Assembly (NCBI RefSeq): GCF_029168945.1
Contig: NC_083601.1
Span: forward strand, 15,156,160-15,220,159
Source: Cannabis sativa
Lineage: Eukaryota > Streptophyta > Magnoliopsida > Rosales > Cannabaceae
Length of the DNA: 64,000 bases
Direction of reading: 5' to 3'
Under the pieces are notes generated by a model, which was given only the letters and a program-made list of their open reading frames with translations, was not told the DNA's origin and made no database searches. Of this stretch, positions 1-11,639 are shown in pieces. A program made the position numbers and the translations under genes. Numbering within the stretch: position 1 is the first letter of the stretch; the number at the start of each line of letters is the position of its first letter.

Positions 1-1610
1 GAGGAGACGATCTTAGAAATGTATCCTGAAAGAGCGGAACGATCGTGGCTGAACTTCTGGATGCGATGAACTAAATTCTGGCAGTCTGAGACAATGATAG
101 CTAGAGGAAAGCGGACTGCCTGGCACCAACTCAAAGCACGGAGGAGAGCTTCAGCTTCTGCAAAAATCGGCGGGAGCCCTGACTTTGAGGGGGAGGATAA
201 AGAAGCAACTACTTCACCCCGACTGTTGGTAATTACTGCTCCGTAACCATGCTTGTTTGAGGAGGGTAATAGGGCGGCATCTACATTCAGTTGGTACATG
301 TTAGGAGGCACCTGAGGAGTTGAGGAAGATTGGGATGTTGCAGAACGAGGGGAGATGCAGTGTTGAGCTTCTCTGTATTCCTGCAAATAACAACTAACAG
401 AATTCTCCAAACAGTAATCATGGTCCCTGTTAGAATAAAAAATGGCTTTGTTCCGGTTGTTCCAAATCGACCAAAGCAAACCCAAAAAAGTAACAAATTG
501 ATCTTTAGAAAGAAAATCATAACCTCTAAGCATAAATTCCTTAATATCACAATTTTTATTATTGGAGTAAAAATGAAAAAAGGAAGAGTGCTTCCAAACT
601 TTACCTGCTCTCGAACAATGGAGAAGGGCATGGGTGTTGGAATCTGGGTGAGAGTGACAAATGGAGCAGATTGGGGAGGGAACGGATTTACGGTGAAAGA
701 GGTTAAGGTTGGAAGGGAGGATATGATTGAAGGCTTTCCAAACAAAATGCTTAATTTTAGGGGGAATGCTGGAGGACCAGACAGAGACCCACCAACTTTT
801 ATAGGTAGCAGGGTTGGAAGGGCCAGGGCCAGATATGGAGGAATTTGCCAGATGATAGGCAGAGTTGACAGTAAAACAACCAGAAGGATGATGATTCCAA
901 ATGAGAGCATCAGGGTGAGAAGGATCAATAGGCACAGATAGAATGGAGTTACACATCCCCTCATCAAAATAGTGTTGAAGTTTGTTAAGATCCCAATGCC
1001 GATCCGGGGTAATAAAAAAAGAGACAGTCTGGGAGGGAGGGAGAAGACCAGGTTTAAAGATAAGCTTGTCGTTGGATGGAAGCCAACTGGATTCAGAAAT
1101 CTTAACTGAGTTGCCATCCCCAATTTTCCAAGTGAGGCCTTTCAAGAGAAGCTCCCTACCCCAAAGAATACTACGCCAACAGAAAGATGGGGAGTGGCCA
1201 ATGGCCGCGTGTAAGAAATCGTTTCGCTTAAAATATTTGGCTTTTAGAAGTTGACCAACCAGAGAATCCGGAGAAGTTAGAAGACGCCAAGCTTGCTTAG
1301 CCAGCATGGCTTGGTTATGATGCACAATGTTGCGGAAACCCAACCCTCCGAAGAATTTTGAGGAACAAAGGTTGTCCCACTTTTTCCAATGAATTTTATG
1401 GTTTTGGCCAAGAGATCCCCACCAGAATTTAGACATAAGACGGCTGTAGTGTTTGCAGAGAGAAACAGGTAGGCGGAAACAAGACATAGCATAAGAGGGT
1501 ATGGCTTGTATGACGGACTTTAGGAGAACCTCTTTTCCGGCTTTGGAGAAAAGATTTTGGTTCCAAACAGACAGCTTGGAGCTCGCTTTTTGCAAATAAA
1601 TCTCTAAGCT
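1..1610 (-). CDS. L1-type LINE ORF2, C-terminal half (RT thumb, zf-RVT, RNase H), partial
   Basis: The minus-strand frame is open for about 536 codons from 1610 to the window edge; an in-frame tga at 1613-1611 precedes it and no ATG is needed, so it is a 5'-truncated copy. I translated it through. It starts in the RT thumb/connection (KAGKEVLLKSV near residue 22, FWWG near 57, IHWKKWDNLC near 66). A zf-RVT zinc-binding region follows (PPKIKHFVWKA near 280, then a Cys/His series ICSICH...H...HC), then WSIWNNRNKAIF, then an RNase H-like domain (NVDAA near 442, GYGAVITNSRGEV, VSDCQNLV). The order matches plant non-LTR ORF2 proteins, which reverse-transcribe their own RNA at a nicked target. RT motifs such as FADD are missing because of the truncation. 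The 3' end and any poly(A) lie outside the window. Other open frames here, on both strands, are shadows. Confidence 0.9.
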
Positions 1611-4481
1611 TCATAAGCTTTCGAATGTACCAGCTTGTGTCATTTTTTAAGAGAGCTAGCCAAAAAATTTCACCTTTTAAATAAATGAAGTTAATCTATT
1701 CAATGAATAGGTCTTGCTTGCTAGAGGCAACCCAAATATACTTAGCCGTCAAATAAATATTTCATTTTTGACCTTTATAAAATCCAATTCTACCAAACTT
1801 TTTCTGTAAATAAACTTTTTTCTAAGAAGCGAGGTAAAATTTACTACGATTTCCATTCGAACTTGAAAAAAAATTCTTTACAGTATTTATCAATTAAAAC
1901 AACAATTTTTTGAAAGAGAATAAATATATTTATTCAATAATTTTTATTGCCTTTATTTATTTTAATTAATTGTTATTAATAAAATTAGATAATTTATTAG
2001 AAAAATATATATATATCTCTTTTGTGAGGTCCATTTATATTTAATAATTAAGATTATCCATACGTGTGTGGTCTGTTACGTCATGGCACTACCACGTGTT
2101 GGTAGGCTAAGACTTTGATGTTGTGTCTCTTTCTAGGTGGCTAGCTCCCTTGGAAAAACAGTGATATATTATCTATCTAGATAACCCTTTGTTTGTGGAA
2201 TTCCAAACTAGCTCTTGTAGCTACTGGTTTAGCTTATATATATCCAACCCATCAAAATCTACTAGTAGGCCTCACTATAATTTACTTCTATCTTTAAATA
2301 CATTGGACCACGCATAATTATACAAATAGATATCCACGCGGTTAATTAAGAAGGATTAATTAATTTTATTGTGTTTTCCATAAAGGTATCATTCGTTAAT
2401 TACAATTAAATTAGGAGGAGTACGTACGTATTTTAGGGGTGGCCATGGCCTTGTTATAACGTAATAAGACACAATTTAAAAAAAATATATCTGATATAAT
2501 TGATTTATGCATAAATGCATGTCTATAGTCTCTGAGATTTTTATAATAAACATTTTTTTTAGTAAAAAGTAATTACCTATAAAGTCATTATTATACTTTT
2601 CAATAACATTTTTAATTAATGAAGTTGTCTGAATTTCATCCCTTTAAATTTAAACATTTATTTCGAAACTGTATAATATATATTTTTAATGAAAAAAAAA
2701 GATATATAGATGAAGAGTTTCATGAATAGGTGTTGTTGGAGGAAAATTGAGAACACTAATAAACTGTGAGTATTATTCGAATAAGAACAAAAAAAACACA
2801 AAAAGTAGCAAGTATTCATTTAGAACGACGAATACTCAAATGAAAGTAATGAGTATCAAACGTAAAACAATGAGTATTTGGAGAAATATATAGCGAGTTA
2901 TCATGAACTCGACATGCTTAATTCACTTTTGAAGAAAGTTTGTGATTAATTTTATTTTGTTTTAATCATTCATTTATATAGAAAATAAATAATCATTTAA
3001 TAACATAATCAATCATATACAAGACTGTTACAATTATTAATTCATTTAAATAAAATAAAAACTTTTATAAAATAAATGGAAGAACAATTTTAATTGTTCA
3101 TACTTAAGTTTGGAACGAGCGCGACTATACTACTGGTTGCATATTGGTCATTCGTATATTGGCCAAGTATGAGCTCGCGAGTTCAAACGGATTACTGCGT
3201 ATGTTCGATCGATCCTTGGACCATCTGTGGTGAAAGTGTGACCTTATGAGGAACTGAACAGGAGAGAATGTACATGTGCTACTTTTGGATTCTGGTTGTG
3301 CGATGCACAATTGTATGACTAGAACATGTCTTGGTCACAATCTTCTCGGAAGTAAGGATAAACATTTTAATGGAATTTTATATACTTCACATGTCATCAT
3401 TTTCTTTCAAGGAGTTGGATTTACATATTAAGATGACAAAATCATCTGATAAGAATAGGAAAATTTCATTATATGAAGATGTTGCTAATCAAGCACAATC
3501 AACAAAAACAGACTAATTAAAATATTTATAAAATCTTAACACCACCTTCAACTAAATATCTACTAATTAAAGCTAGCAATAATATATATTTTTTAAAAAA
3601 TACTATTTTTAAATCTCACAAGCTTGATTTCAATATATATATGGTCGATTATATAAAATAGTCTATCCTAATCAAACACGAAATTCCATGAAAAAAAAAA
3701 AAATCAAACACGAAAACACATCCTATATATATATATATGTGTATATGTATTGGTAAAATCCAAAAATATGGTTGAATTAATCCATCAAATAGTGGTTATT
3801 ATCTATTATTGTTCGATCTTAATATAAATTATTGACCAATAATATTTTTTTGCTTGAAATTATTGACCAATAATTGAACAAAAAACATAGTATAATTGAA
3901 ATGTCTCTAGCTATTAGATATTAGAAATAGTGTTATAATTAACATTTTTTAGAAAAATAGTTTTTTGCTAAATTTTGTGTAAAATTTAACATATATATAA
4001 ATATAGTTTTTTTTAGGAGTTTTTAAATGATATACTGTATTTTTGGCATTTTATTATACTATCACGCGACAGATATTACAAAAATATTGTACGGTTTATA
4101 CTGTCTTTTTTAAATAATATGAAATTTTCATTGTGCCCATAACGCTACATGTTATTTTGCATGCCTTTCTCTATTTTTTTTTATTAATTAATTTTTTTAA
4201 AAAAATTCTAATGTGATGTTCATAGTCAAATCATGGCCGCTCACTTTTTTTAAAAAAAAAAGTAATAAATAAAATAAAAAAAAACTTAATATATTATATT
4301 TGTTTTGTAATCACACGTAACCCCCTCATTTGTATTTCATCATTTCATATTTTTTTTATCATCACTTTTATTCTTAAGCTATTCATTTCTCTGTCATGTT
4401 CATCTTCTTCTTCATGTTCTTTTTTTTTTTATTACAAATTCATACAGTTGTTTGGACTTTTTAGCCCTCATGATGTGCTTC
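1611..4481. other. AT-rich intergenic stretch, no gene recognised
   Basis: Just upstream of the LINE truncation point the sequence becomes AT-rich with homopolymer runs. I find no protein family, RNA gene or clear element boundary. A 61-codon open frame at 3331-3516 (plus) sits in a slightly GC-richer patch (about 3110-3520) and matches nothing I know. A G-box-like ccacgtg lies near 2092, but no gene follows it. Confidence 0.5.
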
Positions 4482-5067
4482 AGGGGTGTGCATAAATCGA
4501 TTCGATCCAATGAGAGCCGACCGATCTAATTACAACCGACCGACATACATCAGATATTCAATTGTGATCAGATTAGATTGGATGTTATTTTCAAATATGC
4601 AATTGGATCGGATCAGATGGTGGATGGGGTGTCCAAAAATCTAATATATCCAACATCCAATCAAATTAATTAGTATTTTTATATATTTTGGATGAGTAAT
4701 TAGATTTTATATTGTTATACGTAAATTCTATATGTATTTATAAAAATTAACATTAAAATTTTACTTTTTTTTCTTGGATTGGATGGATCCAGTCCAATCC
4801 AATACATACTGGACCTAAAATATTAGATGGATCCGATTCATTTTGAAATATTAGATAAACTCAAATTAAACCAATAAATATATACGAAATACATCCAATG
4901 GATAGAACCGATCCAATCCACCAATCCAACATCCAATGGATGTTGGATCGATTGGATGACTAAAATTAAGTGGATCGGATCGGATGGTAAAATTTATCAT
5001 CCAATATATAATTGGATCGAATCTAGATAGGCCTAAAAACATTGGATGTGGTCCAATAAACACCCCT
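4482..5067. mobile_element. Non-autonomous DNA transposon (MITE), AGGGGTG family, copy 1
   Basis: The element begins aggggtgtgcat and ends with the inverse, acacccct. The interior is packed with variants of gatccaatccaat in both orientations, so it can fold back on itself. The flanks share tgtgctt (4474-4480 and 5072-5078), a degraded target duplication. It has the same architecture as the copies at 7681-8376, 9123-9885 and 10385-10971. There is no coding capacity. The roughly 10-bp duplication of the best copy suggests mobilisation by a Mutator-like transposase; that is an inference from duplication length only. Confidence 0.7.
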
Positions 5068-5077
5068 AAATTGTGCT

Positions 5078-5191
<114 letters not shown>

Positions 5192-5294
5192 AGCAGGCAA
5201 AGAAGATCATAGGGAGGTTTTGAAAGCCCACTTCGGCAAAGAATATGATGTACAGAGAGAAGATAAGAGTGTGATTTTTTTTATTCTGATTTTT

Positions 5295-5992
5295 CAATAT
5301 TGGACTTGTAAATATAGTCTCTATTGCTTCTAGTGTTTGAGGTTGTGCAAAAGATTGTTAGTTTATTTTAATCATTTTTTTTTTATTTTAGTGTTGTTTT
5401 ATGATTGTTTGCCATCATTTTTATTTAACATCGATTTTACTGTTCTTGCTGCATCTCGTCGGAATTAATAATTTTTTCTGTGCGTTCTCGTATTGCTGTG
5501 ATGGTTCTGTCTGTGGGTGTGGAAGATGGGGGCTATAAATACATTTCTTCTTCGTTCTCTTTCGCTATTTTTGTATTTTTTTTTTATTCTGGTTCTCCTG
5601 TAAGTATATTGACGAGCTCACTGACAAAAAAGTTTTGAGGTGTGTGGTTCTTTTATGTTTTTCTAAGCGGTTATATATGCTTCATTGTTTTACATTTTTT
5701 TTTTTGTGTGGTGTTAGTAGTTTTTTTATTATGATTTTTTAGGACTGGACTTGCAAATATAGTTGTTATTGCATTTATTGGTGTTAAGGTTGTGCAAATG
5801 ATTGTTTGTTTTTTTAATCTTTTTTTTTTCTTTTGTCTTGTTTGATTTGTTTTAGTGTTGTTTTGCCATAATTATTTATTTGACGTTGATTTCATTACTT
5901 TTGCTCAATCTCGTCGAAATTAATGGTTGTTTTCTGGCTGTTCTGGTGTTGTCGTGGTGGTTCTGTCTGTGGGTGTGCAAGATGGACAGTAT
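5295..5992. repeat. Diverged direct duplication, two units of about 250 bp
   Basis: The segment 5295-5545 recurs at about 5738-5992 with many substitutions. Shared landmarks in the same order are ggacttg-aaatatagt, gaggttgtgcaaa / aaggttgtgcaaa, ttttagtgttgtttt, ctcgtcg-aattaat and ggttctgtctgtgggtgtg, each followed by aagatgg and ctataaat/gtataaat. The offset is about 443 bp. No protein is apparent. It could be an old tandem duplication or two copies of an unrecognised repeat. Confidence 0.7.
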
Positions 5993-6185
5993 AAATGTAA
6001 TTTCTGTGTGGCAGTAAAATTGAAAAGTATTATCCAAATATAATTTATTTGTAAAAACCACTTTCTTAATTATAATTTCCCTATTATTAAAGAATTTTTA
6101 ATTGTAATACTGTAATTAATTATTTTTTAAAAACATTTAATTTATTAATATTAATTATTAATAATATTTTACCATTTATACTAAT

Positions 6186-6735
6186 GGAAAATGCTTAGGT
6201 AGAGTCACAAAAAATGTTTGTACATATAGTCATTTTTTTTCATTACGTGTCACTCCCATATTCAATAATAAGATTTAATTATTTCTTTTTATATTATTTT
6301 TTAATATTTTTATGATATCAATATAATTAGGAAAGTTACTTGTTTTTTTTTTTTTTTTAAAAAAAAAAGTTATTAATTACATATATAATAAACCGGCCCC
6401 TAATTCCAAACTCTAGGATTTAAAAGAAAAACAAAATACTAATAATTGCCAAAAAAAGAAAGTTAGGAGAAATATTATAAATATCTTTTTTGAGAGATGT
6501 TGGTGTAAAAATTTTCATAAAAAAAAATACTTCTTCTTATTAAGCTAACTTTTTTTTAATATTTTTTTAGTAATTATTAGTATTTTATTTTATTTTTTAT
6601 TTTTAAATCCTTTTTAAAGTTTGGAATTAGGGGCCAGTTTATTACATATGTAATTACTAATTTTCTTTTTTTTTTTTAATGAAAAAAATATTTGCATGTA
6701 CAAACGTTTTTTGTGACTCTACCTAAACATTATCA
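6186..6735. mobile_element. MITE with long terminal inverted repeats, Mutator-like (9-bp TSD)
   Basis: The 5' arm (aatgcttaggtagagtcac, continuing through a-caaaaaa-gtttgtacat) is matched by its inverse at 6697-6731. A second inverted pair lies inside (cggcccctaattccaaact near 6393; agtttggaattaggggcc near 6618). The element is bounded by a perfect 9-bp direct repeat, tatactaat, at 6177-6185 and 6736-6744. A 9-bp duplication with long inverted arms is the usual signature of Mutator-like elements. No open frame is present, so it is non-autonomous. Confidence 0.88.
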
Positions 6736-6911
6736 TATACTAATTTATATCTTACAATCAAGGCCGATTTTAAGAGTAAACCAGGTAGGCTCGTGCTTAT
6801 AAGCCCCCACTTTATTGAGTACCTAACAAAAAAATCAATTTATTTCTATTTATTAATATAATTAATATTAACTATAGTAATTTCATTAGATGATAACAAC
6901 ACAATGACAAA

Positions 6912-7183
6912 CAGGGGCGGACCCACATTGTAGCGAGGGGGGGCAGTCGCCCCCCCTGAAAAAAAAAAATCGAGAAAAAAATGTATATGTATTTTAATTA
7001 GTTACAACATATATTTGTATTAAAATATAATATTTATAGACGTAATAGTAACCTTGGTGTAATGGTTAAGGTAGTTGGTAAATAGGTTAGAGGGTAAAGG
7101 TTCAAATCCCACTAACTACATTTTATATTTTCTTTTTAAATTTATTTACGCCCCCCTCACTTTAAATTCTGGGTCCGCCACTG
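6912..7183. mobile_element. Non-autonomous hAT-type element (8-bp TSD)
   Basis: Begins caggggcggaccca and ends with the near inverse tgggtccgccactg. A perfect 8-bp duplication, atgacaaa, flanks it (6904-6911 and 7184-7191). An 8-bp duplication with CAG...CTG ends is characteristic of hAT transposons. The 272-bp element encodes no protein but carries a tRNA-like segment (7051-7109). Confidence 0.9.
7051..7109 (+). other. tRNA-like Pol III internal promoter (A-box and B-box) inside the hAT element
   Basis: ttggtgtaatgg (7054-7065) resembles an A-box and ggttcaaatcc (7099-7109) fits the B-box/T-arm consensus, with about 33 bp between them, as in tRNA genes and tRNA-derived SINEs. The rest does not fold into a complete cloverleaf by eye, so this is a tRNA-derived relic or SINE head rather than a functional tRNA. 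Confidence 0.6.
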
Positions 7184-7269
7184 ATGACAAATGTGTTTTC
7201 TCCATCAATATAAGGCCTCTTCCACAGAAGAACGTGGTTCGATCGTAGAATTAATGTTTTTTTTTTTTT

Positions 7270-7649
7270 GGGAAATACTATTTTAGACTTTATGTTTTGC
7301 AAAAGTTATTAATTGAACCTTCTGTTTTGTTACATGATAAAATAAACCCTATATTTTCCAAAATTATAAAAATAGGATCCTGAATTCAATTTTTGATAAT
7401 TTTATTTTTTTAATATAACTAATTTTAAGACAATTTCTAACACGAACACATACAAAAAATGTAACCAGATTTATCATAACATCTCTAATTAAATCAGATT
7501 ATTACTAAGTTTTATTTTGACAAAAAATCAGTTCAGGGTCATATTTGTACAATTTTAGAAAATACAGGGTCTATTTTGTCATTTAACAAAACAGAGGGTC
7601 AAATTTGTAACTTTTGCAAAAAACACATGCTCCAAAATGGTATTTAACC
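7270..7649. mobile_element. MITE with about 110-bp imperfect inverted termini
   Basis: The left arm (gggaaatactattttagac, then tgttttgcaaaagtta, cttctgttttgtta, aaaataaaccctatatttt) is repeated in inverse at the right end (aaatacagggtctattttgtc, aacaaaacagagggtc, aacttttgcaaaa, ccaaaatggtatttaacc). Both flanks are T runs, so the target duplication cannot be delimited. No coding capacity. Confidence 0.75.
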
Positions 7650-7680
7650 TTTTTTTAAAAAAAAATTATTAACATAAATC

Positions 7681-8376
7681 AGGGGTGGGCATCCGATCCA
7701 ATCCAACCTTTTTTTCCTCATCCGATCCAATCCAATCAGTAATTGAATATGGAAAATATCATCCGATCCAATCTAATCAGTAATTGAATTTGAAAAATCA
7801 TCATCTGATCCAATCCAATTAGATCTCAAAATCCAATCTAATTACTAATTGGATTAGATCGGTTTTGTAATTAGATATCCAATTACATACCTAAATTTCA
7901 ATATTCACTTAAAAATATGAAGAAAAATCCGTAAAAACTAAGTATCACTCTTTATTTAAGTTTAATACTTCATGAACATACCATCATTACAAGTATAATG
8001 TAGAAAAAAATTTAAATAATTAAAACAACAATATTTATAAGTAATAAAATAGAACAAAATATCATAAAAAAATACACAAAACAACCAAGTGTTACAAATT
8101 CAACAAACAAAAAAAATCTAATAAAAATATAATTAATATATATTATATTTTCAATATTATATAAATAATTTTTTAACATATATACAAATATAATTGGATT
8201 GGATCAGTTTTTAATTGGATTTTGAGATTGACATCCAATAACCGATCCAATCCAATTAGAGTTCAACTTTTAACATCCAAGCCAATCCAATTATAATTGG
8301 ATATCCAACTTCTTGTAATTGGATAAAAATTGATTAGTTCGGTTCAATTGGATTGGATTAGATAATACCCACCCCT
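7681..8376. mobile_element. MITE, AGGGGTG family, copy 2, perfect 10-bp TSD
   Basis: Best-preserved copy. It starts aggggtgggcat and ends atacccacccct. Direct repeats aacataaatc occupy 7671-7680 and 8377-8386, a perfect 10-bp target duplication. Both ends carry arrays of atccaatccaat, so the last roughly 200 bp of each side can pair. The middle is AT-rich and non-coding. The duplication length points to a Mutator-like transposase. Confidence 0.9.
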
Positions 8377-8670
8377 AACATAAATCAAAATTAATTAGCA
8401 AAACTTAATCAATAGTATTCGAACCTCCCAGATAAGACCATAGAGATCACAAGTGATGTATAAAGAATATAAATATACTTATAATAGTAGTTGGCTAAAA
8501 CACTAACTTTTTTCATTTTTTTTTTCTTGAGGAAAACATTCTAAAATTTAAGTTTTGTCATATAATTTTTTTAGATCGTAATTTGTTTGGACTTACAATT
8601 TTCCTTTACAATTTTCTCAAACACGAGTGCTTACAATACTATTATACATTCGAGCGTAATAATAAAAATT

Positions 8671-9009
8671 CACTATAAGAAATGTCATTTTTACTAGCAC
8701 AGTTCGCTACTGTGCTGGTAAAAATAACTTTTATCAGTGGATTTTGTAAACTGCGCTGGCAAAAAGGTCAAAGTTTTACCTATGTACATTTGTAGTGGCT
8801 AAAATCTAACTTTTACCACCGCATTTACGCGCTGGAAAAAGTCATTTTTGCCATCACTTTTCATTTTATGCTAGCAAAAGTTCTAATACCAACATTGATT
8901 TGCCAACCCCCTTTTGCCAACACATCACAAGTAAATTCTTTTTTACCAGCGCAATACCAACTTTTACCAGTACAAAAATATGCTAGTAAAAGTGACATTT
9001 CTTGTAGTG
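8671..9009. mobile_element. Non-autonomous CACTA (En/Spm-type) element, 3-bp TSD
   Basis: The ends are cactataagaaatgtca and tgacatttcttgtagtg, inverted repeats with one mismatch that begin with the diagnostic CACTA-type terminus. A 3-bp duplication, att, flanks it (8668-8670 and 9010-9012). Subterminal copies of gctggtaaaa and its inverse occur throughout, as in CACTA elements where transposase binds arrays of short motifs. At 339 bp it has no transposase; open frames crossing it are accidental. Confidence 0.93.
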
Positions 9010-9122
9010 ATTGTAATAAATATATTTTTTTTTTGTGCAACTCAATATTCAAATATTATATAAAAATTGTAACAAATATATATATTGTAAAAATCGTAGC
9101 AAATATAGTAATGGTCTAATGT

Positions 9123-9885
9123 AGGAGTATTCATTGGATCACATCTTATAGAATTGGACCCAACCGATCTAATCCAATTATTTATTGAATGTTAAATTTT
9201 GTCATTTGATTCAATCCAATCGAATTAAGTCATCCCATCTGATCTGATCCGATGGATGTATTGGATTGGATCGGTTTCAACTATTGGATGCATTTGCTGG
9301 TGTTCTATTGGATTTGATTGAATCCATCCAATCTATTTTAGCTATCATTTAAGTTGATTTAATTAAAAAAGAAAAATATATAAAAAATGACATAATTTAA
9401 AACTTAATAATCCAACCTACATATAGTAAACATTAGTTTAGTCAAATTTAATTCTCACGGTCTCATAATAAAATCGTCCAAAGTTAAAACTTATTTAATA
9501 CGCATTGTTAATTTTATTAGAGTTTAGGAAGATGAGAATTAAAATTTTAGATCTATGATTTTATTCTTTAATCTCATGTATTAAATGTATATTAAATCAA
9601 TTAATATATTTTTTAAATAAAATATATTAAATGTATAAAATTATATATGTACTTTAAAAATATATAAATATAATTAGATGACCACTGGATGATAATTGGA
9701 TCAGTTTAGTCGGTTATTCATTGGATCGGATGTCTCATCCAACAACTGATTCGATCCGATTGGATTAGATTTTCAAAATTTACATCCGATCCGATTCAAT
9801 TATAATTGGATATCCGATCCTATTAAATCGATTGAGAATGGATCGGTCGATTGTAATTAGATTGGATGACTTTCTACACACCCCT
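9123..9885. mobile_element. MITE, AGGGGTG family, copy 3
   Basis: Starts aggagtattcattggatc and ends with acacacccct, with inverted arrays of ggatcggat/atccgatcc near both ends. Flanks ggtctaatgt (9113-9122) and aatctaatgg (9886-9895) agree at 7 of 10 positions in the same register as the perfect duplication of copy 2, so this is an older insertion of the same family. Non-coding. Confidence 0.8.
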
Positions 9886-9895
9886 AATCTAATGG

Positions 9896-10384
9896 CGACC
9901 TATAGTGGAGAACCCAAAATTTAGTTTGGGGTTGAAAAAATAACACAATTTCTAATTTATTAAAATACTTTGTCTCGTTCTATTATTCTAAATACTTTAT
10001 TAAAAATTAATTTCCTCTATCTTACCTCGTATGTTTACATTACACTAATTATTAATTTTTCTATATCATTTGTATAAATTATATACTTTAATATATTTAT
10101 TATTTTATAACAATTAAATAAATAATTATAATAATATCACACACTTATTATAAAGAAAGCTTTAAAAAAAATTAATATAATTTTTATAACTCTCAATAAA
10201 TAATATTTCTCTATATATGCTATTCGAATAAACTCAAATTTAACTCATTTGATGGAAAACTATTTTCACTACTTTTATTTATAGTTTTGGAATAGGTAAT
10301 AATAGCTCAAATTTAATTTTTGAGTTGTTATTTTTAATAAAATTTTTCAATTTACATTTTAGGGGTAGAGTTGCCAAAACTGTT
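9896..10384. other. AT-rich spacer between two MITEs
   Basis: No gene, RNA or clear element end seen. Roughly matching inverse strings (ttggggttgaaaaaataac near 9927 and gttatttttaataaaattt near 10327) hint at a further decayed foldback, not well enough to call. Confidence 0.4.
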
Positions 10385-10971
10385 AAGGGTGTTCATCCAA
10401 TTCAATCTGTATTCTTAATAATTTATTTATAGTGCATCCTATCCGTGTATAATAGGTCAAATTCAATCTGATTCAATCTGCAAAAGTTATTTTAGATTAG
10501 TTACTTTCTAATATTAAATTATTTAATATTTATGAATTTTTTTACACATAACTATCATGAAAATAAAATAAATTATTATTTTATATTTCCGACAAGAAAT
10601 TAAACTAAATAAAACAAAAAATAACAAATTTTAAAGGAAAAAAATATATATAATAATAAAAAAAAGTGTTTAATTTTATTTTAAATTAGATTATCCTTAT
10701 AAATAAAAATAAAATATACATTTAATTTTCTAAGTTTTGAAATATATTGTATTAAATGATTAAATTTTTAAATTACTATTTTTTTATATTATAATATTAA
10801 TTGTGTATAATTTTTTTAATCTATAAATATATATGGATTGAATTATATCAGTTATATGTCAAATAACATCCAATCTACACGAGTGAAAATTTTCTATTTT
10901 CTAAATTGATTCAAATTTCACTATTGCATATATCCACACCGGATTGAATTGAATATTTTATGAACACTCTT
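10385..10971. mobile_element. MITE, AGGGGTG family, diverged copy 4
   Basis: Terminal sequence aagggtgttcat and its inverse atgaacactctt match at 11 of 12 positions. Subterminal attcaatctg/gattgaattg strings replace the gatccaat arrays of the other copies. I find no convincing target duplication, so boundaries rest on the termini alone. Non-coding. Confidence 0.65.
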
Positions 10972-11639
10972 AAAATCGCGGTATAGAATATCTTTTCCCA
11001 AAACCAATTAATTTTTTACTTCTTTTGTCACATACCATTACCAGTACTATATCTATAGCTTGTATAAAAATTGAAACACTAATAATTGGCGTTGGAATTA
11101 GATTAATATTAATGGAATTATATAGTTAAAGTCCCAAATTAACAAGACCCTTAAGTTGAGGCCTTGACTCTTAGCACCATGTTTGAGAAAAGTTTTCCCT
11201 TAATCAGGGTTAGTAAACACATTTATATTAAATAATTAGTATAATATGATTGTTTATTATTTTGCTTAATTAATGTCAATCAGCTTTTATATATATTTCA
11301 ATACGTGATCAAATTCAATCTTGTAGGGTGAAACAGGGTCCCATTATTACTAATGAAGACAATAATTTTACTACTCTTACAATTATTCTTATATAAAAGA
11401 AATAAAATGAAACCTAGTTTGGAAGTGGTAGCAGGCAGAGAAAATGGGGAGATTTGTAGTGTGATTTGCCAGCATATTGAGGTTTACCGTCAAACAAAGT
11501 AACTGAGATAATGATATTTGTATATATTAATATAATGGGGTCGTTTTCAGGGACCTATCATTCCATACTTATTATATCATAAATCTCATCTGTTTTACTC
11601 AACTATACATAGCAATATTATTATTATTATTATTAGGTA
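10972..11639. other. AT-rich spacer, no gene seen
   Basis: Contains a short TTA/TAT run (about 11613-11635) just before the Helitron terminus. Nothing else recognised. Confidence 0.4.

Noticed and set aside
287..1123. 278-codon minus-strand open frame
   Set aside because: It is one base out of phase with the true LINE frame, which I translated without stops across the same region; its peptide is hydrophobic and low-complexity.
330..1254. Plus-strand open frames opposite the LINE
   Set aside because: Antisense shadows of the ORF2 coding strand.
7051..7109. A functional tRNA gene
   Set aside because: A-box and B-box are present but I cannot draw a full cloverleaf or a terminator, and the segment lies inside a hAT element.
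8861..9119. Open frames on both strands around 8.9-9.1 kb
   Set aside because: They lie across the CACTA-type element and read its subterminal repeats.
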